Assembly: GCF_004332155.1 (NCBI RefSeq)
Contig: NZ_SJDV01000001.1
Span: forward strand, 124,001 to 188,000
Direction: 5' to 3'
From: Gramella sp. KN1008
Lineage (GTDB): Bacteria > Bacteroidota > Bacteroidia > Flavobacteriales > Flavobacteriaceae
DNA length: 64,000 bases
Shown here: positions 43,235 to 53,015 of the stretch, piece by piece
How positions within the stretch are numbered: the stretch's first letter is position 1
Layout of the letters: each line of letters begins with the position of its first letter
Position numbers and translations under genes: made by a program
Notes under the pieces: generated by a model
What the model was told of the DNA's origin: nothing
The model's database searches: none
The model's input: only the letters and a program-made list of their open reading frames with translations

Positions 43235-44857
43235 ATGACTAAAAAGATCGTAAGAAGTGACGAACGGAAATCCATAATGGGCCTAAATGTAAATGGTCCG
43301 GTGTTCTTCACTTCTTCAATCATCATTATCATAAGTATAGCTCTAACACTGATTTTCAAGGAGCAGGCAGAAGGCTATTTCAGTGATATACAGGCCGTGG
43401 TGGCCAATAACGGGGGCTGGTTCTTCGTGTTGTGTGTGAATGTCTTTCTTATTTTTATGCTCTACCTCGCCTTAAGTAAGTTTGGAAGCATCCGTATTGG
43501 AGGGAAAGATGCCAAACCTGAATTCAAAACTCTTTCATGGTTCGCCATGCTTTTTAGTGCGGGAATGGGAATAGGTCTTCTTTTCTGGAGTATAGCTGAA
43601 CCTGTAACGCATTTTACAAGTCCACCGCTTACTGAAGGTGGCACGCCGGAAGCCGCCCAGGAGGCTATGAACTTCACTTTCCTTCACTGGGGTTTCCATG
43701 CCTGGGGAATATATGCGCTGGTTGGGCTTTCCTTAGCCTATTTCACCTATTCGCATGGCTTGCCTCTCACCATCCGCTCTGTCTTCTATCCCATCTTAGG
43801 TGATAAGATCTACGGAAAAAGAGGTGATCTTATTGACATATTTGCGGTTCTGGCAACCCTTTTCGGACTGGCGACTTCACTGGGCTTAGGGGTACAGCAG
43901 ATCGCTGCCGGACTGTCCCATGTCTTTGGGATGGATCCCGGGATCGTAACCCAGGTGAGCCTTATTGCCGGAATTACGGCTATTGCCACCATCTCTGTAG
44001 TGCTGGGAGTAGATAAAGGAGTGAAATTCCTGAGTGAGTGGAACATGAGGGTGGCTGTTTTACTGTTACTGCTGGTTGTAGTGCTGGGACCAACCATCTT
44101 TATCTTCAGTTCGTTCGTGCAGAACACAGGAAACTATTTTTACAGCTTCCTGGAAATATCATCCTGGACAGAGAGTTATACAGGAAATAACTGGCAGAAT
44201 GTATGGACCGTATTTTACTGGGGCTGGTGGATCGCCTGGTCTCCATTTGTGGGAATGTTCATAGCCCGGATTTCAAAAGGGCGAACCATCAGGGAATTCA
44301 TCCTGGGAGTGCTTATTGTGCCTTCGCTCATTACCTTTTTCTGGATCTCGGCCTTTGGTAGTACCTCCATTCAGCAGGCGCTTGCAGGAGACCAGACCAT
44401 AGTAAATGCTGTGGATGCTAATGTGGCGACCGCTCTTTTTGTCTTCCTTGAGGACTTTCCGTTTGCAGTTGCCCTCAACATTATAGGAGTGATCCTTATC
44501 GCCGGCTTTTTTGTCACCTCTTCAGATTCCGGGTCTCTGGTTGTAGACAGTCTTACTTCAGGAGGAAAGATAGATGCTCCCGTGGGGCAGCGTATTTTCT
44601 GGGCTGTGGCCGAAGGTGCTGTTGCGGCAGTGCTGTTAATTGGCGGGGGATTACAGGCATTGCAAACGGCATCCATAGTTACGGGACTGCCTTTTGCTTT
44701 CATTCTTCTGTTCATGTGTTATGCCTTGTATACCGGGCTTCGGGAAGAACATTTGAAAATGGAAGAGAAAAAGGCCCAGAAAGAGCTTGAGAGCTATGAA
44801 GAAGTGATCTCAGATATTATCAAAAAAAGGGGAAAAAACATTAAAGAGAACGAGTAA
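43235..44857 (+). CDS. BCCT-family betaine/carnitine/choline transporter
   Basis: The 540-residue protein has twelve predicted helices. The BCCT signature is seen in FYWGWWIAWSPFVGMFIARI followed by SKGRTIREFI. The conserved glycine-rich segment LFSAGMGIGLLFWSIAEPV lies in helix 3. These are the residues of the trimethylammonium-binding aromatic box and the sodium/unwound helix region. Substrates in this family are glycine betaine, choline and carnitine, usually driven by Na+. The C-terminal tail is highly charged (KKAQKELESYEEVISD), a possible osmosensing domain as in BetP. Confidence 0.93.
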   Translation: MTKKIVRSDERKSIMGLNVNGPVFFTSSIIIIISIALTLIFKEQAEGYFSDIQAVVANNGGWFFVLCVNVFLIFMLYLALSKFGSIRIGGKDAKPEFKTLSWFAMLFSAGMGIGLLFWSIAEPVTHFTSPPLTEGGTPEAAQEAMNFTFLHWGFHAWGIYALVGLSLAYFTYSHGLPLTIRSVFYPILGDKIYGKRGDLIDIFAVLATLFGLATSLGLGVQQIAAGLSHVFGMDPGIVTQVSLIAGITAIATISVVLGVDKGVKFLSEWNMRVAVLLLLLVVVLGPTIFIFSSFVQNTGNYFYSFLEISSWTESYTGNNWQNVWTVFYWGWWIAWSPFVGMFIARISKGRTIREFILGVLIVPSLITFFWISAFGSTSIQQALAGDQTIVNAVDANVATALFVFLEDFPFAVALNIIGVILIAGFFVTSSDSGSLVVDSLTSGGKIDAPVGQRIFWAVAEGAVAAVLLIGGGLQALQTASIVTGLPFAFILLFMCYALYTGLREEHLKMEEKKAQKELESYEEVISDIIKKRGKNIKENE

Positions 44858-44867
44858 TAAGACCATT

Positions 44868-45725
44868 ATGAAAAAGATCAGAAATATCCTGGTAGCCCTG
44901 GATCTCTCAGCAATAGATGAAAAGCTTATCACCTATGCGTCTTTTATTGCTGACAGGTTAGAGGCTGAAAATGTATATTTTGTACATAACATAAAGAAAT
45001 ATGAGATCTCCAAACTTTTTGAGGAACACCTTAAAGATGTAAATCTTGATGAGGTAATAGGGGATGAGCTTAACGAAAAGGTGAAACTGAATTTTACCGC
45101 TTCAGCAAACTGGGAAGTGCTTATCTCTGAAGATCCCTATAGTGAATCTCTTATCAAATACATAGTTGAAAAATACAGGATAGACCTCGCCATGGTAGGA
45201 AATAAGAAGCATGAAAAAGGTACCGGGGTGGTTAGTGGAAAATTGTTGCGCCTGTTAAAATGTGATCTGCTGGCCGTTCCATCGGCTGCCCGGGAACAAC
45301 TAAAAGTGATCTGGGCGGGCACGGATTTTTCTCATGATTCCCGCAAGGTATTCCGGGTTACCAAAGAACTGCAGGAAGGCAGGGAGGTAGACCTCAAGCT
45401 GGTACATATCTACAGCGTACCGGTACAATTTTCTCCTTATGTTTCCGTGGAATCGATTGGGCCAAAAGTGGAAAAGCATGTAAATGAAAAGTTCAACAAG
45501 TTTCTGAAGAAACTCAATTATTCCGAAAAAATTGAACCCCTTATCTTCATGGGAAGAGAATCGGGTGCTGCCCGGAAGATCATGGATAAGATCAAGGCCT
45601 CGGATGCCGATCTGCTGGTGGTTTCAGATAAAGGAGGGAATACTTTTTCACCATTTGCGGTGGGTACCGTAACCGAAGAGCTGTTCAATGCCAATTTGGA
45701 TGTTCCGCTCTGGGTGGTTAAGTGA
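44868..45725 (+). CDS. Tandem universal stress protein
   Basis: The 285-residue protein contains two UspA domains (about 1-140 and 145-285). The second ends with DKGGNTFSPFAVGTVTEELF and VPLWVVK, the ATP-binding G-x2-G-x9-G(S/T) type region; the first half has MVGNKKHEKGTGVVSG. It starts ten bases after the BCCT gene, so the two are co-transcribed. USPs fused or linked to transporters are known to tune uptake. Regulation of the carrier by stress or ATP is therefore plausible but not proven. Confidence 0.88.
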   Translation: MKKIRNILVALDLSAIDEKLITYASFIADRLEAENVYFVHNIKKYEISKLFEEHLKDVNLDEVIGDELNEKVKLNFTASANWEVLISEDPYSESLIKYIVEKYRIDLAMVGNKKHEKGTGVVSGKLLRLLKCDLLAVPSAAREQLKVIWAGTDFSHDSRKVFRVTKELQEGREVDLKLVHIYSVPVQFSPYVSVESIGPKVEKHVNEKFNKFLKKLNYSEKIEPLIFMGRESGAARKIMDKIKASDADLLVVSDKGGNTFSPFAVGTVTEELFNANLDVPLWVVK

Positions 45726-46430
45726 TCATAAAGGGGTTCGGGGATAGTTCTGGACCTCTTTTTTCTTGTCATTTTTCTTCATAATGATACGGCTTGGCCG
45801 GTTCTGCTTTGCAATGTCACGGGCTTTTTGGAGTGCATCTTCTTCATTTTTGAAGCTTTCAATAAATTTATTCTGGTGATTTAATACGTGCCACTTTTGC
45901 TCGTCATTCTTCCATTCCACACAGTAAGTACGCTCCTTGATGATCTCATCCCTGTTCTTTAACAATTCAAGGATCACTTTCCCGTCGCTGTAATGTCCGC
46001 CGGGATAGATCATGGGTAACAGAGCGAAAAAGACATAATACATGGAGAAATAGGTGAACTGGTAGGTGAACATCCCTGCTTTAAGTACTTCATTCTGTAT
46101 GAGCAGAATTACAGCGATAGTACTGAGTAGATTAAAAAGTACCCCTCCCAGGAAAATAAGAATGTTCGCGAATTTCTCTTTTCGTTCTATATTCTCAAAG
46201 GCGCAGAAGCCATACCAGAAATAATATTGCCTCACTTCAATTATACCATATCTAAAAATGGATTTTCCTGTCCCTACAATGATCCGGATCTTCTTTGCGC
46301 CCATAAGCCATGCAAAGAATACGTGTCCCGCTTCGTGTAAAATCGAAATGACTGGCAATACCAGAAAAAAAGCAAGCAGGAATTTCGGAATGTCGCTTAT
46401 ACCAAACATCTGGAATGTTTTAAAGATCAT
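45726..46430 (-). CDS. M50-like site-2 metalloprotease fused to a DUF2188-like domain
   Basis: The 234-residue protein has the zinc motif in SILHEAGHVFFAW within the first hydrophobic segment. Several further helices follow, and a MIYPGGHYSDG segment stands where the third zinc ligand is expected. Residues of about 165-225 (CVEWKNDEQKWHVLNHQNKF; DALQKARDIAKQNRPSRIIM) look like DUF2188, a small domain of unknown role with a conserved tryptophan. The fusion is unusual. The gene is convergent with the USP gene, and their stops share the palindrome TGATCA. Confidence 0.75.
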   Translation of the reverse strand: MIFKTFQMFGISDIPKFLLAFFLVLPVISILHEAGHVFFAWLMGAKKIRIIVGTGKSIFRYGIIEVRQYYFWYGFCAFENIERKEKFANILIFLGGVLFNLLSTIAVILLIQNEVLKAGMFTYQFTYFSMYYVFFALLPMIYPGGHYSDGKVILELLKNRDEIIKERTYCVEWKNDEQKWHVLNHQNKFIESFKNEEDALQKARDIAKQNRPSRIIMKKNDKKKEVQNYPRTPL

Positions 46431-46595
46431 AATTTATGAAATTCAAAACATTAGATTCTTAAAAGAAATTAAAAACCCTAATGGCTGAAAATCAATTCCC
46501 TGAAAATCCTGTTTGATAATTCTTTAAAACCGCCGAATGCCCTGAATACCTCACTATTCCGGATCTCTGGATTAACCATGGATAGAGTATTCCTG

Positions 46596-48401
46596 CTATT
46601 CTACTGCAATGATCTCTGTTCTTTCGGAAATACCGTTTTCGTTAAACGCTTCTATGCTGAAATAATACTTCTGATCCCGGTCCAGGTTACGCATAAAATG
46701 CTCGTTCACATCATACAGCAGCCATGACTGATATAGTTTATCCGGAGCAATCCCCCAGCGAATATTATATCCCTGCGCTCCCTTTACCGGTTTCCAGGAA
46801 AAACTTGCGTCTCTCCTGTCTGTCTGGCGAATGACCTTAAAATCTTTGACCCGGGCAGGTTTTTTACCCAATCCTTTACCAAAGACCCTTATCTCTGATA
46901 AGGCGAAATTATTTCCCGGCACTTTGATATTGTTATAGCGTACATATCTGGCCTGTACCGGCTGGTTCAATACTATATATGCATTGGGAGTATCTTCATA
47001 ACTGTCGCTCCTGTCTATCACTGTCTTCCAGTTGTCACCATCTTCAGAAACCTCTATGGTGAATCTATGCTTTAATCCTTCGGTACGGGTGTAAATTCCC
47101 GATTCATGATCATGATAATTCAGCTGAAGGGCATAGATATTTCCGGGAGAAAGCATCTCGATCTCCACCCATTGTTTATCGTCGTTGGCCTCTGCCACCC
47201 ATAATGATTTAGGGCTTTCATCGGTTAATACCTCCGAAATGATCTCCCCGTCAGCGGTTGTCTTTAGTGGCATTTCGGTAATATCATACTGGCCATCTGT
47301 TGATGTGCTCTTCCTGATCTGCATCATAGAACTGGAAACCTTTGTTTTTCCTTTATAAGAAAGTAGCATCCACCCATTATGCTCGCCGGCTTTTGTAGGG
47401 TGACTCGGTGCATAACGGGGGTAATCACCATAGTGAGTATTGGAATACATTAATCCGTCTTCGTCAAAATAAGTTGGGAACATACAAAGTCGTCGCTCCC
47501 AGTGTGAATTGGAAGCCAGGGCCATGGTACCAAAATGCCAGTACTGCCCGTTGGTCTGTTTTACGGTGATACCGTGGCCGGCACCATTGGTAAAGCCACC
47601 GGGTTTAAAGCTCATGGGGTTATTCGGCATATATTCAAATGGCCCGAGCGGAGAATCGCTAACATAGGCCCCATCCCCATATACATTGAACTGGGTTCCC
47701 GGAGCGGCGTACTGTAAATAATATTTACCGTTGTGCTTGGTCATGGAGGCTCCTTCCATATAGCCCTCCTTTAGGGTAGGATGAAAGTTATTTTCGCCGA
47801 AGCGTTCCCAGCCATGTTCTTCTTCAACCAGGTTGATAAGGTCTTTTTTCACTCCGGTTTCGAGCATGCGGTCGTCCTTGTCCAGCATCTTTACCCTAAT
47901 AGGGTGTACATTGGAAGAGCCCCAGTAGAGATAGGTTTTCCCATCGTCGTCAATGAATAATTCCGAGTCCTGTATATTGTTACTGATGGAGGCCACAGGC
48001 GTCCAGTCTCCTTTTTTAGGATTATCGGTATACAGTATGCTTCCGTAACCGGCCGGATCGCCGGCAAAATATACCAGCGAATCCTTATAATTAAAAGCGG
48101 TTGGAGCGTTACTGCCCTCAAAGAACCATTTTTCAGGTTTTATGAATTCCCAGTTTACAAGGTCTTTAGAATGCCAGTACCCAAAAGAGCGGGTGACGAA
48201 CATGAAGTATTCACCGCGAAATTCCACCACAGCCGGATCGGCTCCCGAGCGGTAGGATATGTTGTTAGCCGAATTATAAACCATATAGGTATAATCTATA
48301 TCCAGCGGATTTATATAGGTTTCCGGTACTACTTCCTGCGCCTGAATGTGAGGGCTAAGAAATAGAATCAGTAGAGCGAATTTGTAAATTGTAGGGTGCA
48401 T
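46596..48401 (-). CDS. Secreted glycoside hydrolase family 43 enzyme with F5/8C and FN3 domains
   Basis: The 601-residue protein has a Sec leader ending HIQAQ. The GH43 five-bladed propeller comes first: the base aspartate in SGADPAVVE (D55), a pKa-modulating aspartate in QDSELFIDDDG (D145 or D151) and the acid glutamate in YMEGASM (E216). F5/8-type-C-like strands span about 390-505 (KQWVEIEMLSPGNIYALQLN), then an FN3 domain to the C terminus. GH43 enzymes cleave arabinan, xylan or related glycans. No SusC/D pair is nearby, so the target polysaccharide is not determined. Confidence 0.88.
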   Translation of the reverse strand: MHPTIYKFALLILFLSPHIQAQEVVPETYINPLDIDYTYMVYNSANNISYRSGADPAVVEFRGEYFMFVTRSFGYWHSKDLVNWEFIKPEKWFFEGSNAPTAFNYKDSLVYFAGDPAGYGSILYTDNPKKGDWTPVASISNNIQDSELFIDDDGKTYLYWGSSNVHPIRVKMLDKDDRMLETGVKKDLINLVEEEHGWERFGENNFHPTLKEGYMEGASMTKHNGKYYLQYAAPGTQFNVYGDGAYVSDSPLGPFEYMPNNPMSFKPGGFTNGAGHGITVKQTNGQYWHFGTMALASNSHWERRLCMFPTYFDEDGLMYSNTHYGDYPRYAPSHPTKAGEHNGWMLLSYKGKTKVSSSMMQIRKSTSTDGQYDITEMPLKTTADGEIISEVLTDESPKSLWVAEANDDKQWVEIEMLSPGNIYALQLNYHDHESGIYTRTEGLKHRFTIEVSEDGDNWKTVIDRSDSYEDTPNAYIVLNQPVQARYVRYNNIKVPGNNFALSEIRVFGKGLGKKPARVKDFKVIRQTDRRDASFSWKPVKGAQGYNIRWGIAPDKLYQSWLLYDVNEHFMRNLDRDQKYYFSIEAFNENGISERTEIIAVE

Positions 48402-48701
48402 TTACTTTGTTTTTAATGAATTTTACTTTCAGGTTCCCAATGTTGTGAAATAACATTTTCAGGGCGATTTCGGGCTATAAATTTAGGGTAATTGAATAAG
48501 TTAGAAATAAGGTTATAGCCATAAATTTTGCCTTAAATGGATAAGAAAAATGGTCTTGGTACTGACTGGCTTTACCATTTCCCGCCTCTATCCTCTTTAA
48601 TGAATTGCTCTGTCTTTTACAGGCAGTTTTGCTTTTAAACAGCTATATATGAATGCGTTGTGTAAATGTTTATATTTATCTTACTTAAACGATCAGTAAA
48701 T
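48402..48701. other. Intergenic region between divergent genes
   Basis: Exactly 300 bp with no gene. It should hold promoters for the GH43 gene and the gene at 48702. A GCGTTGTGT string (48656-48664), shared with 52254-52262, recalls the repeat end arms but no full copy is present. Confidence 0.4.
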
Positions 48702-49169
48702 ATGAGAACAGTGAACCTTCGCCGAATCATTTCATTCTTTCTTATCATTATTGTCTGGCAGTTTAGCCATGCACAACAGGCTGAAATTGAAAAAGAGATC
48801 CTGGCCATAACCGAAAAGTATAATCAGGCCTGGGAATCCCTGGATATAGAGGAGATCTCAAAATATCATGCAGATGATATTTTATATTACTGGTATGGAT
48901 CACAGGGTCCCACCAGTAAAAAGGACTTTGACAGGCTGCTGGAACAAATGCTGCCTTCCATGACGGAATATATACATGAAATACTCAGCTATCAGGTCCA
49001 GGTCTTAAGCGATAATGTGGTGACCTTCTCCCATATGTATGACGGGCAGTACACAGCAACCGATGGCAAGACCACGAACTATGACGGGGCACTTACCTAT
49101 GTCTTTAAGAAAATGGATGAAGAGTGGAAAATAGTCCTGATCCATGAATCGGCCCGTAATGAACAGTAA
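48702..49169 (+). CDS. Exported DUF4440/SnoaL-like protein
   Basis: The protein has 155 residues from the ATG at 48702, which stands just before the leader RIISFFLIIIVWQFSHAQQ. The fold is seen in EILAITEKYNQAWESLDIEE, YHADDILYYWYGSQGPTSKK, VVTFSHMYDGQYTATDGKTT and YVFKKMDEEWKIVLIHES. It is followed closely by a cupin gene, which may share its transcript. Confidence 0.78.
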   Translation: MRTVNLRRIISFFLIIIVWQFSHAQQAEIEKEILAITEKYNQAWESLDIEEISKYHADDILYYWYGSQGPTSKKDFDRLLEQMLPSMTEYIHEILSYQVQVLSDNVVTFSHMYDGQYTATDGKTTNYDGALTYVFKKMDEEWKIVLIHESARNEQ

Positions 49170-49185
49170 ATTAAATTATTTTAAA

Positions 49186-49662
49186 ATGAATAAAATATGC
49201 ACTTTTCCAATGGTACTGCTAAGCCTCTTTCTTATAGGAGGTAACCAGTCAGTTGCACAGGTTGGGGAGATGAAATTTCCTGAAGGCAGCGTGCAACATG
49301 TAGTTCTGGCTGAGGATATTCAGTGGAAACCCTGTCCGCCGAATTTGCCCGGAGGCTGTGAAATTGTGGTTCTGGAAGGAGATCCTAAAAGTCCGGATCT
49401 TTTTACCATCCGTTTTAAAGTAAAAGAAGGTTTCAAAATGCCGTCACATACACATCCCAGGGATGAAAGAGTAACTGTGATAAGCGGAAAGGTTTCGGTT
49501 GCCTTTGGCCGGGAAGCTACACACGAAGAGGCACGGCAATTTGGCCCGGGAGATTACTATGTCAATTCCCGGGATGCGGTTCACACGGTTTGGGCCGACT
49601 CAGACTGTATTCTGCAGATCACCGGGATAGGACCCTGGCAGGCTAAATTTATTGAAGAGTAA
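49186..49662 (+). CDS. Exported cupin-domain protein
   Basis: The protein has 158 residues from the ATG at 49186. A longer in-frame start at 49144 overlaps the previous gene and lacks a leader at its front. The leader is FPMVLLSLFLIGGNQSVAQ. The cupin motifs are PSHTHPRDERVTVISGKVSV (first motif with two histidines and a glutamate) and FGPGDYYVNSRDAVHTVWAD (second). These suggest a bound metal. Exported cupins of this class often act on small oxidised compounds; the substrate is unknown. Confidence 0.85.
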   Translation: MNKICTFPMVLLSLFLIGGNQSVAQVGEMKFPEGSVQHVVLAEDIQWKPCPPNLPGGCEIVVLEGDPKSPDLFTIRFKVKEGFKMPSHTHPRDERVTVISGKVSVAFGREATHEEARQFGPGDYYVNSRDAVHTVWADSDCILQITGIGPWQAKFIEE

Positions 49663-49900
49663 CAGGCGCTTTTACCTAATCTCACTACATCTTAAAATGG
49701 AAAGAGTATTTGCTCCCGCTCCAGCGTTTCTGTAACGTGGGTCTGCATAGACATGAACTAATTCAAGAGTTCCTGTTCAGCAATGGAAATGAAAGCCAGC
49801 CGATCCCTCTTTTCCCAAAGAAAACCATACAAACTATTTCTGATATATTTGCATTCCCTGGCATGAGTTTAAGAATGTAAAATGGGCAAATAATTTATAA

Positions 49901-50428
49901 GTGGAAACGGAAAATTATATATTAAAAGAGATTGTGGACTCTGATATAGATAATATCCACAAGGGTTTATCCAACCCTCAAATCACAAGATTCTATGGTG
50001 TTCACTTTTCCAGCCTTGAGGAAACCGAGGAACAAATGGAGTGGTATCGCAATCTGAAAAAAGAAGGAAAAGGCATCTGGTGGGGAATTTATGATAAAAA
50101 GAATGATCAGTTCTGCGGTGCCGGCGGTTTTAACGACAGGGATAAGCAGCATAGAAAGGCAGAGATCGGGTTATGGCTTTTAAAAGAATACTGGGGCAAA
50201 GGGATCTTAAGTGAAGTAATGCCTAAACTTTTCGAAAACGGCTTTACCCAACTTGGCCTGAACAGGATAGAGGGTTTTGTAGACAGCGGTAATACTAAAT
50301 GCAAGAAGGCACTGGAAAAGATCAATTTCGTTTACGAGGGGACCATGAGGGAATGCGAAATTAAGAATGGAGAATCAATAGACGTTGACTTTTATTCCAT
50401 ATTAAAAAGGGAGTGGGAGAAAATTTAA
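49901..50428 (+). CDS. RimJ/RimL-type GNAT acetyltransferase
   Basis: The 175-residue protein starts at a GTG (49901). Motif A is LLKEYWGKGILSEVMPKL, preceded by AEIGLWL. The Q/N-rich NRIEGFVDSGNTKCKKALEK and the terminal YEGTMRECEIKNGESIDVDF fit the Rim-type subfamily that acetylates N-terminal amines of ribosomal proteins or small substrates. The substrate is unknown. Confidence 0.86.
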   Translation: METENYILKEIVDSDIDNIHKGLSNPQITRFYGVHFSSLEETEEQMEWYRNLKKEGKGIWWGIYDKKNDQFCGAGGFNDRDKQHRKAEIGLWLLKEYWGKGILSEVMPKLFENGFTQLGLNRIEGFVDSGNTKCKKALEKINFVYEGTMRECEIKNGESIDVDFYSILKREWEKI

Positions 50429-50601
50429 AACCGGGAGTTAGGCTTTCCTGACCCGGAATCCATTTTGTCAAGGTTCTCCTAAGGTAAAGTTCAGTGAAAA
50501 TAACTAAATTAGACTTGAAATAATTTCAAGTCGGGCCTTTGGATTTTGATTCGATAAGAATGGAGGCTCTCAGGCTTTAACCCAGATCAAACAATTTACC
50601 T

Positions 50602-51000
50602 ATGGAGTTTTTCCGCAGCCTTAAAATAAATACCAGTGAAGCTTGTTTACACGAGGCATTAACTTTAAATAAACTGGATTCCCTGAGCAATGACATTTTT
50701 CTTATTGGCGGGCATAACGAAGAGGCAGCTGAGATTGGAGGTATCTGGGGAGAGTTCACCTTAAGCCGAAGTAAAATTAAAGGCGGCCTTCGCTTTGCAT
50801 TACTTGAATGCCCCAATGCCCTGGCCTGGACGGTCACAACAGACCTTCCTCCCAATCCGGATACCGTCACCATTCATCTTACCATAAACCGTGAGCAAAA
50901 GGATGCTTCTTTTCTTGAAGAAGTCGAGGAGTTTCTTGATGATCACGCAAGTTGTTTAAGGCAGTTTTTGCCCTGCGATGTACTTGAGACAGAAGCTTAA
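50602..51000 (+). CDS. Small protein of unknown function
   Basis: The 132-residue protein has no leader. It starts MEFFRSLKINTSEACLHEAL and has GGIWGEFTLSRSKIKGGLRF, LEEVEEFLDDHASC and LPCDVLETEA. It is acidic overall, with three cysteines. No family recognised. An isolated gene, followed 222 bp later by a dehydrogenase. Confidence 0.55.
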   Translation: MEFFRSLKINTSEACLHEALTLNKLDSLSNDIFLIGGHNEEAAEIGGIWGEFTLSRSKIKGGLRFALLECPNALAWTVTTDLPPNPDTVTIHLTINREQKDASFLEEVEEFLDDHASCLRQFLPCDVLETEA

Positions 51001-51222
51001 GATTATCGGCCGAATTCCATTTATCCGGGATTGCAAAATAAACCGGTATTTTCCTGTCTGTAAGTGGATATTTTGCACCTGTTTCCACCACCTCAAATAT
51101 AGGGTCACACAGTAGGAATATCCACTTAAATTTCCATAGAAAATAACTAACTTCACGAGGCAGGCTTATGTGAATCTGACTAATGCTGCAATCGTTTTTA
51201 GTCTGCTTAAAATCAGAATGAT

Positions 51223-52212
51223 ATGAGAGTAGCCGTATTTAGTACCAAGCCTTATGACGAAGAATATTTTGAAAGGTACAGAAGTCAGAAGGATCTTGAA
51301 TTCATCTATTTTGAGGCTTCCCTCAATCACCACACTGCAAATCTCACTAAAGGCTTTGATGCTGTATGCGTTTTTGTGAATGACAAGGTAGATGGCAGGA
51401 CGCTAAAATCCCTGGCTAATCACGGTGTGGGATTGATTGCCTTGCGCTGCGCCGGTTTCAATAATGTTGACCTTGAGGCGGCCAGGGCGCATAATATTAA
51501 AGTAGTACGGGTGCCCGCCTATTCTCCCGAAGCAGTAGCTGAACATGCCGTGGCTCTGATCCTTACCCTGAACAGGAAAACCCATAAGGCCTACAACCGG
51601 GTTCGGGAAGGGAATTTTTCCCTGAACAGGCTTATAGGTTTCAATCTTTATAAGAAAACGGTAGGAGTAATAGGCACCGGAAAGATAGGCGCGACCTTTT
51701 GCCATATAATGAAAGGCTTTGGATGCAGGATCATTGCTTTTGATAAATATGAATCAGATGAACTGAAGCAACTTGGAGTTGAATATAAACCTCTGGATGA
51801 AGTTTTTAAGGAGGCCGATATGCTTTCCCTGCACTGCCCGCTTACTCCCGATACAAGGCATATGATCAATAAGGATTCGCTGTCGCTAATGAAAGACGGC
51901 GTGATGATCATCAATACCAGCCGGGGAGGACTTATAGATACTGCTGATATCATTAAGGGCCTGAGCAGCCGGAAAATAGGCTATCTGGGTATAGATGTCT
52001 ATGAGCAGGAAGAGAACCTGTTCTTCCAGGACCTCTCTGAAAGCATCATTGAAGACGATATGCTCCTGCGGCTTAACAGTTTTCCGAATGTTCTCATCAC
52101 CTCACATCAGGCATTTTTCACTAAAGAAGCGATGGAAGAGATCACCCATACCACGCTGAATAATATCCATGAATTTAAAGAGGGGAGAAGCCTGACCAAT
52201 GAAGTGGTTTGA
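51223..52212 (+). CDS. D-2-hydroxyacid dehydrogenase (D-lactate dehydrogenase-like)
   Basis: The 329-residue protein has the NAD-binding motif GVIGTGKIGATF with the acidic residue in IIAFDKYE. Active-site residues are visible: Arg in NTSRGGLIDT, Glu in DVYEQEENLF and His in LITSHQAFFTKEA. The RLAYSPEAVAEHA-like segment (PAYSPEAVAEHAVALIL) precedes the dinucleotide domain. It should reduce pyruvate or another 2-oxoacid to the D-hydroxyacid. Confidence 0.9.
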   Translation: MRVAVFSTKPYDEEYFERYRSQKDLEFIYFEASLNHHTANLTKGFDAVCVFVNDKVDGRTLKSLANHGVGLIALRCAGFNNVDLEAARAHNIKVVRVPAYSPEAVAEHAVALILTLNRKTHKAYNRVREGNFSLNRLIGFNLYKKTVGVIGTGKIGATFCHIMKGFGCRIIAFDKYESDELKQLGVEYKPLDEVFKEADMLSLHCPLTPDTRHMINKDSLSLMKDGVMIINTSRGGLIDTADIIKGLSSRKIGYLGIDVYEQEENLFFQDLSESIIEDDMLLRLNSFPNVLITSHQAFFTKEAMEEITHTTLNNIHEFKEGRSLTNEVV

Positions 52213-52502
52213 TGTTTAAATACATCATTTGTTTTTAAATAACTGTTTATTAGTGCGTTGTGTTCTTGTGGTGAATATTTTGGTATCTTTGTTATAACGA
52301 CATTCCTGTAAATTTCCTGTGGGGGATTTTGGATCATCAACTCGTCAAAACTTTCCTGGCTCTCCAAATACGTAACCTCCTTTATTGCTGTTTTCTTTTA
52401 TAATCTATCCGGCTTTTAGCGCAGGCCAGAGATTCATTGTAATGAGAAGTTAACGGGGAAACCGAAAACCGTTCAGAGTAGGCATTAGTAAAAAAATGAA
52501 AA

Positions 52503-53015
52503 ATGAAAAGATCAGCATTTTATTCAGTATTGGCCGGAGCACTTTTAATTTTATCAGTTTCTGCCTGCAACAACAAGGTAAATGAACCGGAGGAGAAGGA
52601 AGAAATGGAAGCGACCACTCCTAAGGATACGTTCAGTCTTGAAAAAGCTAAAACCGAGATCATCGATGCAAATTCAGAATTTGCCAGCTTATTTAACGAA
52701 GGGGATTCTACCGGTGTGGCAAACTTATATACTGACGATGCCAAATTTATGATGGAAGGTTCCCCTGCAATTACTGGAAGGGAGAATATTCAATCGGCCA
52801 TAGCCGGAATAAAGAATTCAGGGATTTCCAGGGTGGATCTTAGAACGATCGAGGTCTGGGGTGATGAAGACATGGTGGTAGAGGAAGGCGAGCTTACCTT
52901 ATACAGGGAAGGAGTTGAAGTAGACCGTGGAAAATATATGGTGCTCTGGAAGAAAGAGGATGGCCAATGGAAATTGTTCAGGGATATTTTCAATTCCAAT
53001 CTGTCTTCAGACTAG
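52503..53015 (+). CDS. NTF2/SnoaL-like lipoprotein
   Basis: The 170-residue protein has lipobox LSVSACNN. An acidic linker is followed by the fold: KTEIIDANSEFASLFNEGDS, LYTDDAKFMMEGSPAITGRE, IEVWGDEDMVVEEGELTLYR and YMVLWKKEDGQWKLFRDIFN. The pattern of DUF4440-like proteins, with a metal- or ligand-binding pocket possible. One of six SnoaL-type genes in the window. Confidence 0.78.
   Translation: MKRSAFYSVLAGALLILSVSACNNKVNEPEEKEEMEATTPKDTFSLEKAKTEIIDANSEFASLFNEGDSTGVANLYTDDAKFMMEGSPAITGRENIQSAIAGIKNSGISRVDLRTIEVWGDEDMVVEEGELTLYREGVEVDRGKYMVLWKKEDGQWKLFRDIFNSNLSSD

Noticed and set aside
52254..52262. GCGTTGTGT string, also at 48656-48664
   Set aside because: It resembles the repeat's closing arm but no other block is nearby; nine bases can recur by chance.
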